Positions 54,753 through 62,736 of a stretch of 64,000 nt of DNA are shown here, one piece after another. Location: contig NZ_FNBA01000003.1 in NCBI RefSeq assembly GCF_900102055.1, positions 434,001-498,000 on the forward strand. The letters run 5' to 3'. The position numbers were made by a program, and so were the translations under genes. The DNA comes from Ulvibacter litoralis (GTDB taxonomy: Bacteria > Bacteroidota > Bacteroidia > Flavobacteriales > Flavobacteriaceae). Numbering within the stretch: position 1 is the stretch's first letter; each line of letters begins with the position of its first letter. The notes beneath the pieces were generated by a model. That model saw only the letters and a program-made list of their open reading frames with translations. It ran no database searches and had not been told where the DNA came from.

Positions 54753-54763
54753 GTCAATTTGAC
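54753..54763 (+). promoter_or_regulatory. Palindromic GTCAATTTGAC site upstream of hsp20
   Basis: GTCAA-T-TTGAC is a 5-1-5 palindrome about 190 bases upstream of hsp20, with further TTGAC/TGAC copies downstream. It could be an activator site for a sigma-54 promoter. Confidence 0.4.
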
Positions 54764-54860
54764 GTTTTTTTAAGTGAAAAAATGACATTTATTCTGAAAA
54801 ATTGACGGAATAAGCAGTGATTTTAAGAATGTTTTTACATAAAAATGTTGATTATTCATT

Positions 54861-54876
54861 TTGGCAATTTATTTGT
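54861..54876 (+). promoter_or_regulatory. Sigma-54-like promoter of the hsp20 operon
   Basis: TTGGCA-N6-TTGT fits the -24/-12 plan (GG then 10 bases then G), differing from consensus in GT for GC. The hsp20 ATG follows after about 68 bases. Plausible, not proven. Confidence 0.35.
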
Positions 54877-54943
54877 TCTATTGAATCTGGAATCAATGAA
54901 GGTTTCAAATTTGAAATAATGTTTAATTTAAAATTTTGTAATT

Positions 54944-55420
54944 ATGAGCAATTTAGTTAGTGTTCCTAAAAACGGAAGTTTAGCGAACAATAATTCAAAT
55001 CAAAACTTCCCAACCTTGTCTAATTGGTTTGATGATCTTTTTAATAGAGATCTTCCATCAGTATTTACCTCAAGTTTTAATACTGGATTTACATTACCTA
55101 AAGTCAATATTAAAGAAACTGCCGATTCATTTATGGTAGAAATGGCAGTGCCAGGTCTGAAAAAATCAGATTTTCATATTGACATTGACAATCAAGTATT
55201 ATCAATTTCTACAGAGACAAAGGTAGAAAACGAGCAAAAAGAAGAAAATTATACTCGTAGAGAGTTTGGTTATTCCTCGTTCAAAAGAAGCTTTACTATG
55301 CCAGAGAGTGTAGATGATGAAAAAATTAATGCTACTTACAATGAAGGCATTCTAAATATTCTTTTGCCCAAAAAAGAAGAGGCCAAACAAAAACCTCCTA
55401 GAAGCATAGAAATTCAATAA
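54944..55420 (+). CDS. Small heat-shock protein Hsp20
   Basis: A 158-residue cytoplasmic holdase chaperone. The alpha-crystallin domain covers about 44-150, with the motifs PKVNIKETADSFMVEMAVPGLKKSDF in the first strands and YTRREFGYSSFKRSFTMPESVD, ending in GILNILLPKK (the conserved G-[IV]-L motif). It protects unfolded proteins under heat or oxidative stress, forming oligomers. It heads a likely operon with a YodC-like protein and a lipoprotein. A hairpin of unusual strength (55449-55490) lies right after it. Confidence 0.95.
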   Translation: MSNLVSVPKNGSLANNNSNQNFPTLSNWFDDLFNRDLPSVFTSSFNTGFTLPKVNIKETADSFMVEMAVPGLKKSDFHIDIDNQVLSISTETKVENEQKEENYTRREFGYSSFKRSFTMPESVDDEKINATYNEGILNILLPKKEEAKQKPPRSIEIQ

Positions 55421-55448
55421 CTGAGCCACTAAATTTTTAGGTTAAAGT

Positions 55449-55490
55449 GTTTAGAAGGGACCGAGTCTGCTAATTCGGCCCCTTCTAAAC
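55449..55490 (+). terminator. Strong intercistronic hairpin after hsp20
   Basis: An 11-bp stem (GTTTAGAAGGG with CCCTTCTAAAC) continues past an A.C mismatch into CCGA/TCGG over a ten-base loop. There is no T-run after it. It could be a partial terminator or an mRNA processing or stability element that raises hsp20 relative to the downstream genes. Confidence 0.6.
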
Positions 55491-55524
55491 CACTAATATT
55501 GTTTAATCTTTAAAATTTAATGAT

Positions 55525-55785
55525 ATGACTAGAAAATTTAAATCTGGAGATTGGGTAAAAGTTAGAGGAAAACTTACCGCTCCAAAAATGCAAGTTCTCA
55601 AGTATGTCCAAAAAAAAGATTCAATATTTGGTTTGGTTGACTATGACAATTATTTGGAATGTGTTTGGTATACGAATGGTGAACGAAAAACAGCCGTATT
55701 CCACGAAAATAAACTGACTAGAACCATTGAAACTGGTGGTTTGTTTAAAACAGTTGTAGAAAGACCTAAATTCAATTTAACTTAA
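55525..55785 (+). CDS. YodC/DUF2158-like small protein
   Basis: An 86-residue soluble protein. The sequence KFKSGDWVKVRGKLTAPKMQVLKY, followed by LECVWYTNGERKTAVF and a C-terminal VETGG-type tail, resembles the YodC/DUF2158 SH3-like fold (KxGDxVxLKSGG-xM-V). The family has no assigned function and often lies near stress genes. It follows hsp20 by 104 bases on the same strand and precedes the lipoprotein by 11. Family membership is pattern-based. Confidence 0.65.
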   Translation: MTRKFKSGDWVKVRGKLTAPKMQVLKYVQKKDSIFGLVDYDNYLECVWYTNGERKTAVFHENKLTRTIETGGLFKTVVERPKFNLT

Positions 55786-55796
55786 AATGAAGAAAG

Positions 55797-56285
55797 ATGA
55801 AGAAATTTGTTTTAATATGTTTGTTTGGTTTGTTAAGTGTTAGTTGTACTTCACAAAACAATGAGACTAATAAAACCATAACAAAAGAAAGTGAGAAAAG
55901 TACAATTGAGCAACCCAAAGGTTCTTGGAAAGTTGATAAAGAGTTTGATGAAAACGGAAATTTAATCAGGTATGATAGTATTTATTCATGGTCGTCAAGT
56001 GGCAGAATAGATGATTTTTCAAATGTAGATAAGGATAGTTTGTTGCAATCCTTCAAGTCAAAATTCTTTACTAATTTTTCAGACTTCGAAGATCAAGGGT
56101 TTGAGACTATTTTTTCTAAAGATTCACTTTTCAGTAACCACTTTTTTAATGACAATTTTTTTGGAAGTGATTTTGGTAAAGATTATATGGATATTGATAA
56201 GATAACCCAACAATTGGTTGAGCGACAGAAAAAGTTTTTAGAAAAATATCGGTCAGAATTTATCAAACCCGAAGACGAAAACTAA
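55797..56285 (+). CDS. Putative lipoprotein of the hsp20 group
   Basis: A 162-residue exported lipoprotein with lipobox SVSC (Cys17). After a Thr/Lys/Glu-rich linker the mature part is rich in Phe, Asp and Ser and unusually Phe-heavy (KSKFFTNFSDF, NHFFNDNFFG), then ends in a charged helix. I recognise no family. It follows the YodC-like gene by 11 bases, and its stop overlaps a strong terminator. A role in envelope stress is suggested only by the hsp20 neighbourhood. Confidence 0.65.
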   Translation: MKKFVLICLFGLLSVSCTSQNNETNKTITKESEKSTIEQPKGSWKVDKEFDENGNLIRYDSIYSWSSSGRIDDFSNVDKDSLLQSFKSKFFTNFSDFEDQGFETIFSKDSLFSNHFFNDNFFGSDFGKDYMDIDKITQQLVERQKKFLEKYRSEFIKPEDEN

Positions 56286-56303
56286 ATAGTTTTCGTCTTT
56301 TTT
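56272..56303 (+). terminator. Intrinsic terminator overlapping the lipoprotein stop codon
   Basis: A perfect 12-bp stem (AAGACGAAAACT with AGTTTTCGTCTT) over loop AAAT is followed by a T-run. The left arm encodes the last residues of the lipoprotein and the stop codon. Confidence 0.93.
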
Positions 56304-56333
56304 CTTCTTCTAGTTTTAGGTTGTAAATAGTTT

Positions 56334-56690
56334 TTAAAACTCGGATTCTAGCCCTAAGTTTATTGCAGTTAATTTAATATCAGATAAGTTACGCTCAACT
56401 ACCCCAAAAAAGTATCTTAAATTTAAAGTAGGTTTTTATTTAATTCATAATTAACCCCAATTGCTATTCCGAAATCAAGAGTGGTGTTTTCATGGTTGGC
56501 AGTAGTATTAAAATTGGGGTCGTTAGTTGGCGATTCGAGTATTTTCCCCGTTTGTTTTATAATCAATCCAATTTGTAGTCCAGTTTCAAAGGACACTCTC
56601 TTAGCGACGTACTATTTTGCTAGAATGAGAACTAAGATTGTCGTTTTAGTGGTTGTTCGTTTGTCAAGAGGAATGATTATTAGCAATTGT
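56334..56690 (-). pseudogene. Decayed outer-membrane beta-barrel gene (porin family)
   Basis: The minus strand encodes a recognisable barrel fragment that no single frame joins. Reading from high to low coordinate: ILVLILAK, then an in-frame TAG (56612-56614), then YVAKRVSFETGLQIGLI and LDFGIAIGVNYELNKNL. A one-base frameshift (near 56420-56432) leads into LNLRYFFGVVERNL and a KLTAINLGLESEF-stop end at 56334. This matches the PorT-type outer-membrane barrel pattern (LLAKYY, ETGPQIG, LRYFxGL). The 5' end and signal peptide are missing. A recent loss is likely. Confidence 0.75.
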
Positions 56691-56705
56691 TTTATTTACT
56701 TTCAA

Positions 56706-57440
56706 CTAAACTAAAGCGCCATTTGCACCAATTACTTGTCCTGAAATCCATTTAGAATCATCACTCGCTAAAAATAAAACTACTCTAGCAATATCAATAG
56801 GTTCTGCCAATCTATTAAAAGCATTCATGGCACTTAATTTATCAATAGTTTCTTGTGATTTTCCGTTTAAGAATAATTCTGTAGCTGTAGCACCTGGAGC
56901 AATTGCATTCACGGAAATTCCTCTTCCTATTTCTTTAGAGAATACTTTAGTTATTTGCTCTACAGCAGCTTTTGTAGCCGAGTATAAAGCATATTTAGGA
57001 AACATTAGTTTTGCCGTGCTTGAAGAAAAGTTGATAATAATTCCATTGTCTGCCAGTTTGCTATCAGCTTCTTGAAGGGTATTAAAAATACCTCTAACAT
57101 TTATATCAAAAAGTTTAGTAAATTCTTCTTGTGTATTATCTTTTAAAAATTTATTATACATAATTCCGGCATTATTTATCAATACATCTACCTTTCCAAA
57201 CGCTTCAATGGTTTTATCAAATAGATTGGTAACTTGACTTTTCTGACTTACATCTGCCTGAATGGCCAAAGCGGTGCCGCCATTTTTAGTTATGCGATTT
57301 ACAGTTTCATTTGCTTCGTTTTCACTATTAGAATGATTCACAATTACTTTTGCACCATTTTTAGCTAAAAGAATAGCAACTTCCTTTCCTATTCCTTTAG
57401 AAGATCCAGTTACGATTATGACTTTGTTTTTAACTTTCAT
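56706..57440 (-). CDS. Short-chain dehydrogenase/reductase (FabG-like)
   Basis: A 244-residue classical SDR. It has the NAD(P) motif TGSSKGIGKEV (about 11-21), the NNAG motif, and the catalytic Ser, Tyr and Lys (IINFSSSTAK, YALYSATKAA). It is close to beta-ketoacyl-reductase (FabG) in length and pattern; substrate unknown. Between it and the TetR gene lies 95 bases carrying a GGTATGTTTTTT site also found upstream of tetR, so TetR probably controls it. Confidence 0.88.
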   Translation of the reverse strand: MKVKNKVIIVTGSSKGIGKEVAILLAKNGAKVIVNHSNSENEANETVNRITKNGGTALAIQADVSQKSQVTNLFDKTIEAFGKVDVLINNAGIMYNKFLKDNTQEEFTKLFDINVRGIFNTLQEADSKLADNGIIINFSSSTAKLMFPKYALYSATKAAVEQITKVFSKEIGRGISVNAIAPGATATELFLNGKSQETIDKLSAMNAFNRLAEPIDIARVVLFLASDDSKWISGQVIGANGALV

Positions 57441-57513
57441 ACTGTTTTTCTTTTTTAATAAAATTTCTACTGTCTTTCTTTACTATTCATAAATTCATAA
57501 AAACATTTTATCT

Positions 57514-57525
57514 GGTATGTTTTTT
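57514..57525. promoter_or_regulatory. Candidate TetR operator upstream of SDR gene
   Basis: GGTATGTTTTTT is repeated exactly at 58167-58178 upstream of tetR. Sharing a 12-mer ahead of both a TetR gene and its neighbour suggests an operator. Confidence 0.4.
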
Positions 57526-57534
57526 ATGAAAAAA

Positions 57535-58137
57535 CTAAGCTTTTAATTGATTTAGATATACTGATAAACCAGAAATATATTGATCAAGAATACTGTCATT
57601 GTCATATAATTTTCTAATTCCTCTAATTCCTTCAAAAGCACTAATTAAATAAACTGCTACGGCTTCACTAGGAATTTCTTTTTTTATATCGTTTTGATTC
57701 TTGCCTATTTCAATAAGAATGACAAGTGCTTTTTTCCATTTTTCAATAATATTTTTTAAGGCTAATTGATAACTGCTTTCATAATTGCCAATTTCATTGA
57801 TAAATTTATTCATTGGACATCCATGCTGCTTCTCATAAAAAGGGAAGGACTTAATTCTGTTCAGAAAAGTGTTTTCTAAAATTTCTATGGCATTTCCAGG
57901 TCCTTTTAAAGGTACAATCATGCCATCATAAACACGTTTTTTAATCTTCAATTCAATGACTTCTAATCCAAGTTGGTGCTTGCTTTTGTAATGATGATAG
58001 AATGCGCCTTTGCTCATTTTAGCAGCTTTCATTACTTCATTGATACTTGTAGACTTAAAACCTTTTTCATAAAACAGTTTAAATGCTTCATGAATAATGT
58101 GCTGCTTGGTGATTTCAGATTTTAATTCTTGCTCCAT
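57535..58137 (-). CDS. TetR/AcrR-family repressor
   Basis: A 200-residue regulator. The N-terminal HTH (TSINEVMKAAKMSKGAFYHHYKSK) is standard TetR; the rest is the ligand-binding helical domain (FPFYEKQHGCPMNKFINEIG). I use the ATG at 58137 (MEQELKSE) over that at 58152, which would sit almost on the probable transcription start. It likely represses itself and the adjacent SDR gene through the shared GGTATGTTTTTT sites. The ligand is unknown. Confidence 0.88.
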   Translation of the reverse strand: MEQELKSEITKQHIIHEAFKLFYEKGFKSTSINEVMKAAKMSKGAFYHHYKSKHQLGLEVIELKIKKRVYDGMIVPLKGPGNAIEILENTFLNRIKSFPFYEKQHGCPMNKFINEIGNYESSYQLALKNIIEKWKKALVILIEIGKNQNDIKKEIPSEAVAVYLISAFEGIRGIRKLYDNDSILDQYISGLSVYLNQLKA

Positions 58138-58166
58138 ACGGTAAATATACATAAAAAAGTACAGTC

Positions 58167-58178
58167 GGTATGTTTTTT
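58167..58178. promoter_or_regulatory. Candidate TetR operator upstream of tetR
   Basis: GGTATGTTTTTT lies in ACAGTCGGTATGT, whose complement ACATACCGACTGT has the partly symmetric look of TetR operators. It is 30 bases upstream of the tetR start codon. Confidence 0.4.
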
Positions 58179-58267
58179 TAAAAAATAGATGCTGATTAAT
58201 ATTCGTTGTGTTTGGCGCCTTTAAGGTTTATTTAGTTCCAAGTATTTGGAGCTACGTGAGCATTAGA

Positions 58268-58310
58268 AATGTAAGTTTTGTGTTTTTTTCTGAACCCCAA
58301 AACTTACATT
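58268..58310. terminator. 13-bp inverted repeat between tetR and the ATPase
   Basis: AATGTAAGTTTTG (58268-58280) pairs perfectly with CAAAACTTACATT (58298-58310) over a 17-base loop. It lies 45 bases beyond the ATPase stop on the minus strand. There is no T-run, so it may be a terminator or an mRNA end stabiliser. Confidence 0.5.
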
Positions 58311-58354
58311 CAATTTATGTTTAGTTTCAAAAAAGTAATGATTATAATGTGGTT

Positions 58355-60877
58355 TTAGCGACTGCTATTTCTGCCTTTATTTGTTCTAGTCCTCTTGATT
58401 AGTTTTACAATTTCAAACCAAATTACTGAAATGAAACCAACTCCAATAGAACTTAGTAATTGGAAAAAAGTCAATGTTTCAAATTCAAAAAAGGTGGTTA
58501 ATGGTTTTACATAAAGTATAAGGCCTACCATAGCGATGGTAGTAAAAATGATAAATAAAATCATGTTATTTTTATACTTTAAAGTTGTTGCAATAGAATA
58601 ATAAAACGAACGGTTTATTAAAGTCAGAAAAATGTTTGCGGTTATTAAGGCCGTAAAAGTCATTGTCCTTGTTAGAGCTTCATCGTATCCACTACTAACT
58701 GAAAACTGGTAAATAGATAACGTTCCAATCGTTATTACTAACCCTTGTAAAATACTGATGGATAATTCTTTCCAATTAAAAAAAGTAGTTGTCAATGCTT
58801 TAGGTTTCTGCGACATCGTATTCTTTTCCATGGGTTCGTTTTCATAAATAATAGAACATGTGGGACCCATTATTATTTCTAAAAAAATAATGTGAATAGG
58901 TGAAAAAATGTTGGGATAAATCCACCCTAAAGCAAGAGGGATAAATACCGTAAGGATGATAGGGATGTGTATAGAAATAATGTATTGGATAGCTTTTTTT
59001 AGGTTAGCATATATCTTTCTACCCATGGCTATTGCATCGACCATTTTTGATAAGTCATCTTCTAATAAAATTAATGATGCTGCTTGTTTGGCTATTTCTG
59101 TTCCTTTTTTGCCCATTGCAATACCAATATGTGCTGCTTTCAATGCTGGGCCATCATTTACACCGTCGCCTGTCATTGCTACGATTTGATTGTTAGACTT
59201 TAAGGCGTTAATGATTTTTAATTTCGCTTCAGGAAACATACGGGTAAAAATGGTAGTGTTCATTACACAAGTTTTTAACTCGTCATCATTCAATTTCATC
59301 AATTCTTCACCGGTAATATTATTTTCATAATCCCTAAATCCAATTTGTTTTGCAATGGCTTCCGTAGTGGGAGCATTATCGCCTGTTATTATTTTAACAG
59401 CAATGCCAGCAGTATAAAAATCTTCTAATACTTTATGAAAGTTCTTTTTAGGAGGGTCGTAAAAAGCAACAATACCTTTAAAATGAAATGACAACTCTTG
59501 TTGTTTCGCAGGATAATTATTACCTGTAAAGTTTGATACACCTACTCCTAAAACTCTATAACCATCATTTGCAATGATTTGAATGGCTTCATTTATTTGT
59601 TGTTTTTCGATTTCTGTAAGATTTGAAACATGCATCAAAGCTTCGGGAGCACCTTTAGCGGCTATAATTCGGTTGCCGTTATTGTTTTTAAATACATGTG
59701 TCATCATAGGTGGTTTACCTCCTAATGGATATTCATGTATGAGTTTGTAGTTAGGTCGTTCATCCTTTTCTGAAACATCTTTATACGCTTGGTGCAATGC
59801 AACTTCCATTGGGTCAAAAGGGATAGGCTCACTTGCCCACATTGCCAATTCTACAAGCTGTTTTTCATCGTCGGTTAATTGGTCGCTGGATTGAGATATT
59901 TTGTTTGAGGATAACAAATAGAGTTTTGCTAAGCTCATTTTATTTTCAGTAATGGTTCCCGTTTTGTCGGTGCAAATAACTGTTGCGCTCCCTAATGTTT
60001 CAACCGTTTTCATTTGCTTGACTACGATCCCCATTTTCATTAAACGCCAAGCTCCCAAAGCCATAAAAGTTGTAAAAGCGACTGGAATTTCTTCGGGTAA
60101 AATACTCATTGCTAGAGTGAGCGACTGTAACAAGCTGTTTAATAGATTTTGAGAATGCCAATAATTAATGGCCCAAACAAATACAAAAGTAATAGTACCT
60201 GCGATTGCCATTTTCTTTACAAAATTTGCAATTTGTATTTCTAATGGTGTTTTTTCTTCAGTGATACTTTCTAGGCTCGTTCCAATTTTACCTAATTTTG
60301 TTTGGTTGCCAATGGCAGTAATCGTAGCAATAGCCAAACCACTCTCAACAGTTGTCCCACTATAAATAAAATGATCTTCTTTTGTTGTATCCTTAAAAAC
60401 AGCAAACGACTCGCCTGTAAGTATAGATTCGTTTACCGAAAAATCATTGGAATGAATGATGCTTCCATCTGCAGTAATAAATGTACCTTCTTCAACGATT
60501 AAGCTATCGCCGACTACTAAATCGCTACTGTTAATTTCGATAGTTTCCCCATTGCGAATAACTTTACAATGTGGTTGAGAAAAATCTTTTAGTTTTTCAA
60601 GTGCGTTTTTACTTCTTGAATCTTGGTATAATGAAATAGAGGTGATAAACAAAATAGCAGCAACCAAGAAAACCCCGTTGCCTATATCACCACTAATAAA
60701 ATAGATAGAACCTGCAACCAACAATAAAATAGTCATGGGTTCTTTGATAATACCTTTTACAGTGTCTAAAAAACCGTTTTCTTTTTTGTAATCTAAAGTG
60801 TTTTGTCCAAACTTTTTTCTCGCAAGCGCTACCTGTTCGTTTGTTAATCCTGATATATTAAAATTATTAGAAGGCAT
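58355..60877 (-). CDS. P-type cation-transporting ATPase
   Basis: An 840-residue membrane ATPase of the P2 type. The phosphorylated Asp304 is in ICTDKTGT; LTGES, MTGDGVND and the C-terminal helices are present. The fourth-helix motif is PEEIP, in the place of the PEGLP of Ca2+ pumps, so the ion is uncertain: calcium or another divalent cation. I start at the ATG at 60877; the TTG at 60883 adds only two residues. It would export or import cations to set ion balance. The next gene upstream is 98 bases away. Confidence 0.88.
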   Translation of the reverse strand: MPSNNFNISGLTNEQVALARKKFGQNTLDYKKENGFLDTVKGIIKEPMTILLLVAGSIYFISGDIGNGVFLVAAILFITSISLYQDSRSKNALEKLKDFSQPHCKVIRNGETIEINSSDLVVGDSLIVEEGTFITADGSIIHSNDFSVNESILTGESFAVFKDTTKEDHFIYSGTTVESGLAIATITAIGNQTKLGKIGTSLESITEEKTPLEIQIANFVKKMAIAGTITFVFVWAINYWHSQNLLNSLLQSLTLAMSILPEEIPVAFTTFMALGAWRLMKMGIVVKQMKTVETLGSATVICTDKTGTITENKMSLAKLYLLSSNKISQSSDQLTDDEKQLVELAMWASEPIPFDPMEVALHQAYKDVSEKDERPNYKLIHEYPLGGKPPMMTHVFKNNNGNRIIAAKGAPEALMHVSNLTEIEKQQINEAIQIIANDGYRVLGVGVSNFTGNNYPAKQQELSFHFKGIVAFYDPPKKNFHKVLEDFYTAGIAVKIITGDNAPTTEAIAKQIGFRDYENNITGEELMKLNDDELKTCVMNTTIFTRMFPEAKLKIINALKSNNQIVAMTGDGVNDGPALKAAHIGIAMGKKGTEIAKQAASLILLEDDLSKMVDAIAMGRKIYANLKKAIQYIISIHIPIILTVFIPLALGWIYPNIFSPIHIIFLEIIMGPTCSIIYENEPMEKNTMSQKPKALTTTFFNWKELSISILQGLVITIGTLSIYQFSVSSGYDEALTRTMTFTALITANIFLTLINRSFYYSIATTLKYKNNMILFIIFTTIAMVGLILYVKPLTTFFEFETLTFFQLLSSIGVGFISVIWFEIVKLIKRTRTNKGRNSSR

Positions 60878-60980
60878 TGGCAATGGTAGATTTAATTACT
60901 TACGGTTCGTTTGGGTTGTAGCCAACGAGTATGTATATTTTAGGCTGCGCGTGGTAAATACACGTTTTTAGCACCGGATA

Positions 60981-61715
60981 TTAGAAGTATTCCTTTCCGT
61001 TAGTATCGATATAGCCTTTTTGACCATTTTCTAATTCAAAAGAAGCTAGATTGAAAACAAAGTTATTTAACGTCTTATATTTTATTTTGGTAATGTTAAG
61101 GTATCCCCACAAACCATTTTTTTTGATTTTTAGCTTAAAAGGGTTATCGTAATCAATTTCTTCATAAAATTCAGTTTTGTTGCTGGTTTTTATTCCAAAT
61201 TTTTTGTTTTTACTTTCAATAATTAAAGTTTCGGGGAAGTAGAAGTTATCATCATATTCAATGCTCTTTTTACCATTTAAAAAGCAAATATCATTAATGT
61301 TTTTTTTAGAGATGGAATCTATTATTTCTGTCAGTATTGTTTCACGACTATCGATAGGATCTATTGTTTTCTTTATTAAATAGTAATCTTTTTTGTCCAT
61401 AATTTCTACTGAATAATGATCGACTGTTCCGCAGTAAAATAGTTGTCTTTTTTCAGGATAAGAGACAGTTTCTAGTTTATCATTTAGATAAAATATTTCA
61501 TTTTCATTGTTTAGAACCTGTAAAGAACTTTCTGCATGTCCAACATATTTTAATTCATCAAACATTACTTTTCCGTTATTGAGTATTTGAAAAGTGTTAT
61601 TTTTAGTGTTTTCCATAATTTGAAAGTTATGGAAGTTGAGGTGTAGTCTTTCTTGGGTATAGCCTTTAAAGCTAAAGAGAATAACTAAAAGAAAGTATGT
61701 AAATTTATTCGTCAT
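60981..61715 (-). CDS. Secreted WG-repeat-like protein
   Basis: A 244-residue exported protein with a signal peptide (about 1-20, ending KGYTQ). The C-terminal part contains WG-type repeat cores (GLWGYLN and GQKGYIDTNGKEYF), which form small beta propeller-like or beta-repeat surfaces. Earlier sequence is beta-rich but unrecognised. Its start overlaps the end of the mscS gene by 11 bases, so it is translated in tandem with it. The pair suggests a channel with an accessory envelope protein; that is inference. Confidence 0.7.
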   Translation of the reverse strand: MTNKFTYFLLVILFSFKGYTQERLHLNFHNFQIMENTKNNTFQILNNGKVMFDELKYVGHAESSLQVLNNENEIFYLNDKLETVSYPEKRQLFYCGTVDHYSVEIMDKKDYYLIKKTIDPIDSRETILTEIIDSISKKNINDICFLNGKKSIEYDDNFYFPETLIIESKNKKFGIKTSNKTEFYEEIDYDNPFKLKIKKNGLWGYLNITKIKYKTLNNFVFNLASFELENGQKGYIDTNGKEYF

Positions 61716-62625
61716 TTTTTTCTTCTTTTTTCACATTAATGTTAGGTACCCGAACAATTTCAAAAGTGGCAGAAGCTAGTTGTACTTTTCCGTTTGTCTT
61801 TTGAATTTCTTTTCCAATTAACTCATTCAATATGTTCTTTGTGTACCTTCTTTTTTTATAGTCTACGATATAACGAAGGTTAAATTGTATCCAATTATCA
61901 GTCATGGTTATTGCTAAAGTAGGATCGACTTGAGCATTTTCAATATAGTATTTGTTTACAACTTGACTCCATTCTGAAATAGATTGTGACACATATTCAG
62001 ATAATGTTTCCGAAGCAATTTTTACAATAATAGTTTTAGCTAATTCTATATCAGAACCATATCGAATTGGAAGATTAAATTCATCCCAAACAAACGGGAA
62101 ATCTTTTGAATAGTTATATACAGGCCCTTTAAAAACAAAGGCATTGCTTAGCTTTACAATTCTTCCACTATAATTATCACTGGAAACCCATTCGCCAATT
62201 TCCATCATGGTTGTGTATACGCTATCGATGTCAATTACATCTCCTTTTATATTGTTGATTTCTATCCTATCACCAGGTTTGTAGACACCAACGAAAAAGA
62301 TATAGAAAGAGCCAGCAACACTTAGAATTAACTCTTGTAGTGTTATTGTAATACCTGCTGTAAGGAATCCAATTGCCAATGCAAAGTCCTTGATGCTACC
62401 CGTAAAAAATGATATTGTAACTATTATGAGCAGTAGGTACCCGAAAATTTCAACTGCTTTTTGAGATTTATATCTTATACCTGTATCGGGTAGTTTTTTT
62501 CGTAAAAGCCGTCTCAGAATTACGATTGTAAGTAATATAAATGTAGCCCAAATTAAATATTTAATAATATTGGTAGAAACAGGATGTTCATTCATCCATA
62601 TACTTATATTTTCAAATATTTCCAT
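61705..62625 (-). CDS. MscS-type mechanosensitive ion channel
   Basis: A 306-residue inner-membrane channel. There is a first helix (about 19-36), and a pore-lining TM3 (FALAIGFLTAGITITLQE, then ILSVAGSFYIFF) with the Gly/Ala packing of MscS. The cytoplasmic beta domain (KPGDRIEINNIKGDVIDID) and C-terminal cage follow. It opens under membrane tension to release solutes. The 3' end overlaps the WG-repeat gene by 11 bases. A CTATCTTAG motif lies about 66 bases upstream (62691-62698). Confidence 0.92.
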   Translation of the reverse strand: MEIFENISIWMNEHPVSTNIIKYLIWATFILLTIVILRRLLRKKLPDTGIRYKSQKAVEIFGYLLLIIVTISFFTGSIKDFALAIGFLTAGITITLQELILSVAGSFYIFFVGVYKPGDRIEINNIKGDVIDIDSVYTTMMEIGEWVSSDNYSGRIVKLSNAFVFKGPVYNYSKDFPFVWDEFNLPIRYGSDIELAKTIIVKIASETLSEYVSQSISEWSQVVNKYYIENAQVDPTLAITMTDNWIQFNLRYIVDYKKRRYTKNILNELIGKEIQKTNGKVQLASATFEIVRVPNINVKKEEKNDE

Positions 62626-62690
62626 CGATTTTTAAATATTACTTGTTTTGTGAGATTCAGTAAGATCAGTGTAATTTAATTTACTTAATA

Positions 62691-62698
62691 CTAAGATA
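62691..62698 (-). promoter_or_regulatory. CTATCTTAG motif upstream of mscS
   Basis: The minus strand reads AATTAATTAACTATCTTAGT, about 66 bases upstream of the mscS start codon; one of five copies. Confidence 0.4.
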
Positions 62699-62736
62699 GT
62701 TAATTAATTCCACCCATTCTTTTCTATTAAATTGAA

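Larger units (their letters stand above)
54469..54943. other. Divergent intergenic region: repeat copy 2 and Hsp20 control region
   Basis: No gene is supported. It holds repeat copy 2 (54642-54702) and a cluster of TGAC-type sites (54753-54763, 54783, 54802) before a sigma-54-like box at 54861-54876. Confidence 0.5.

Noticed and set aside
56481-56714. Plus-strand frame of 77 residues
   Set aside because: It is antisense to the decayed barrel gene and to the end of the SDR gene; the minus-strand reading is far more protein-like.
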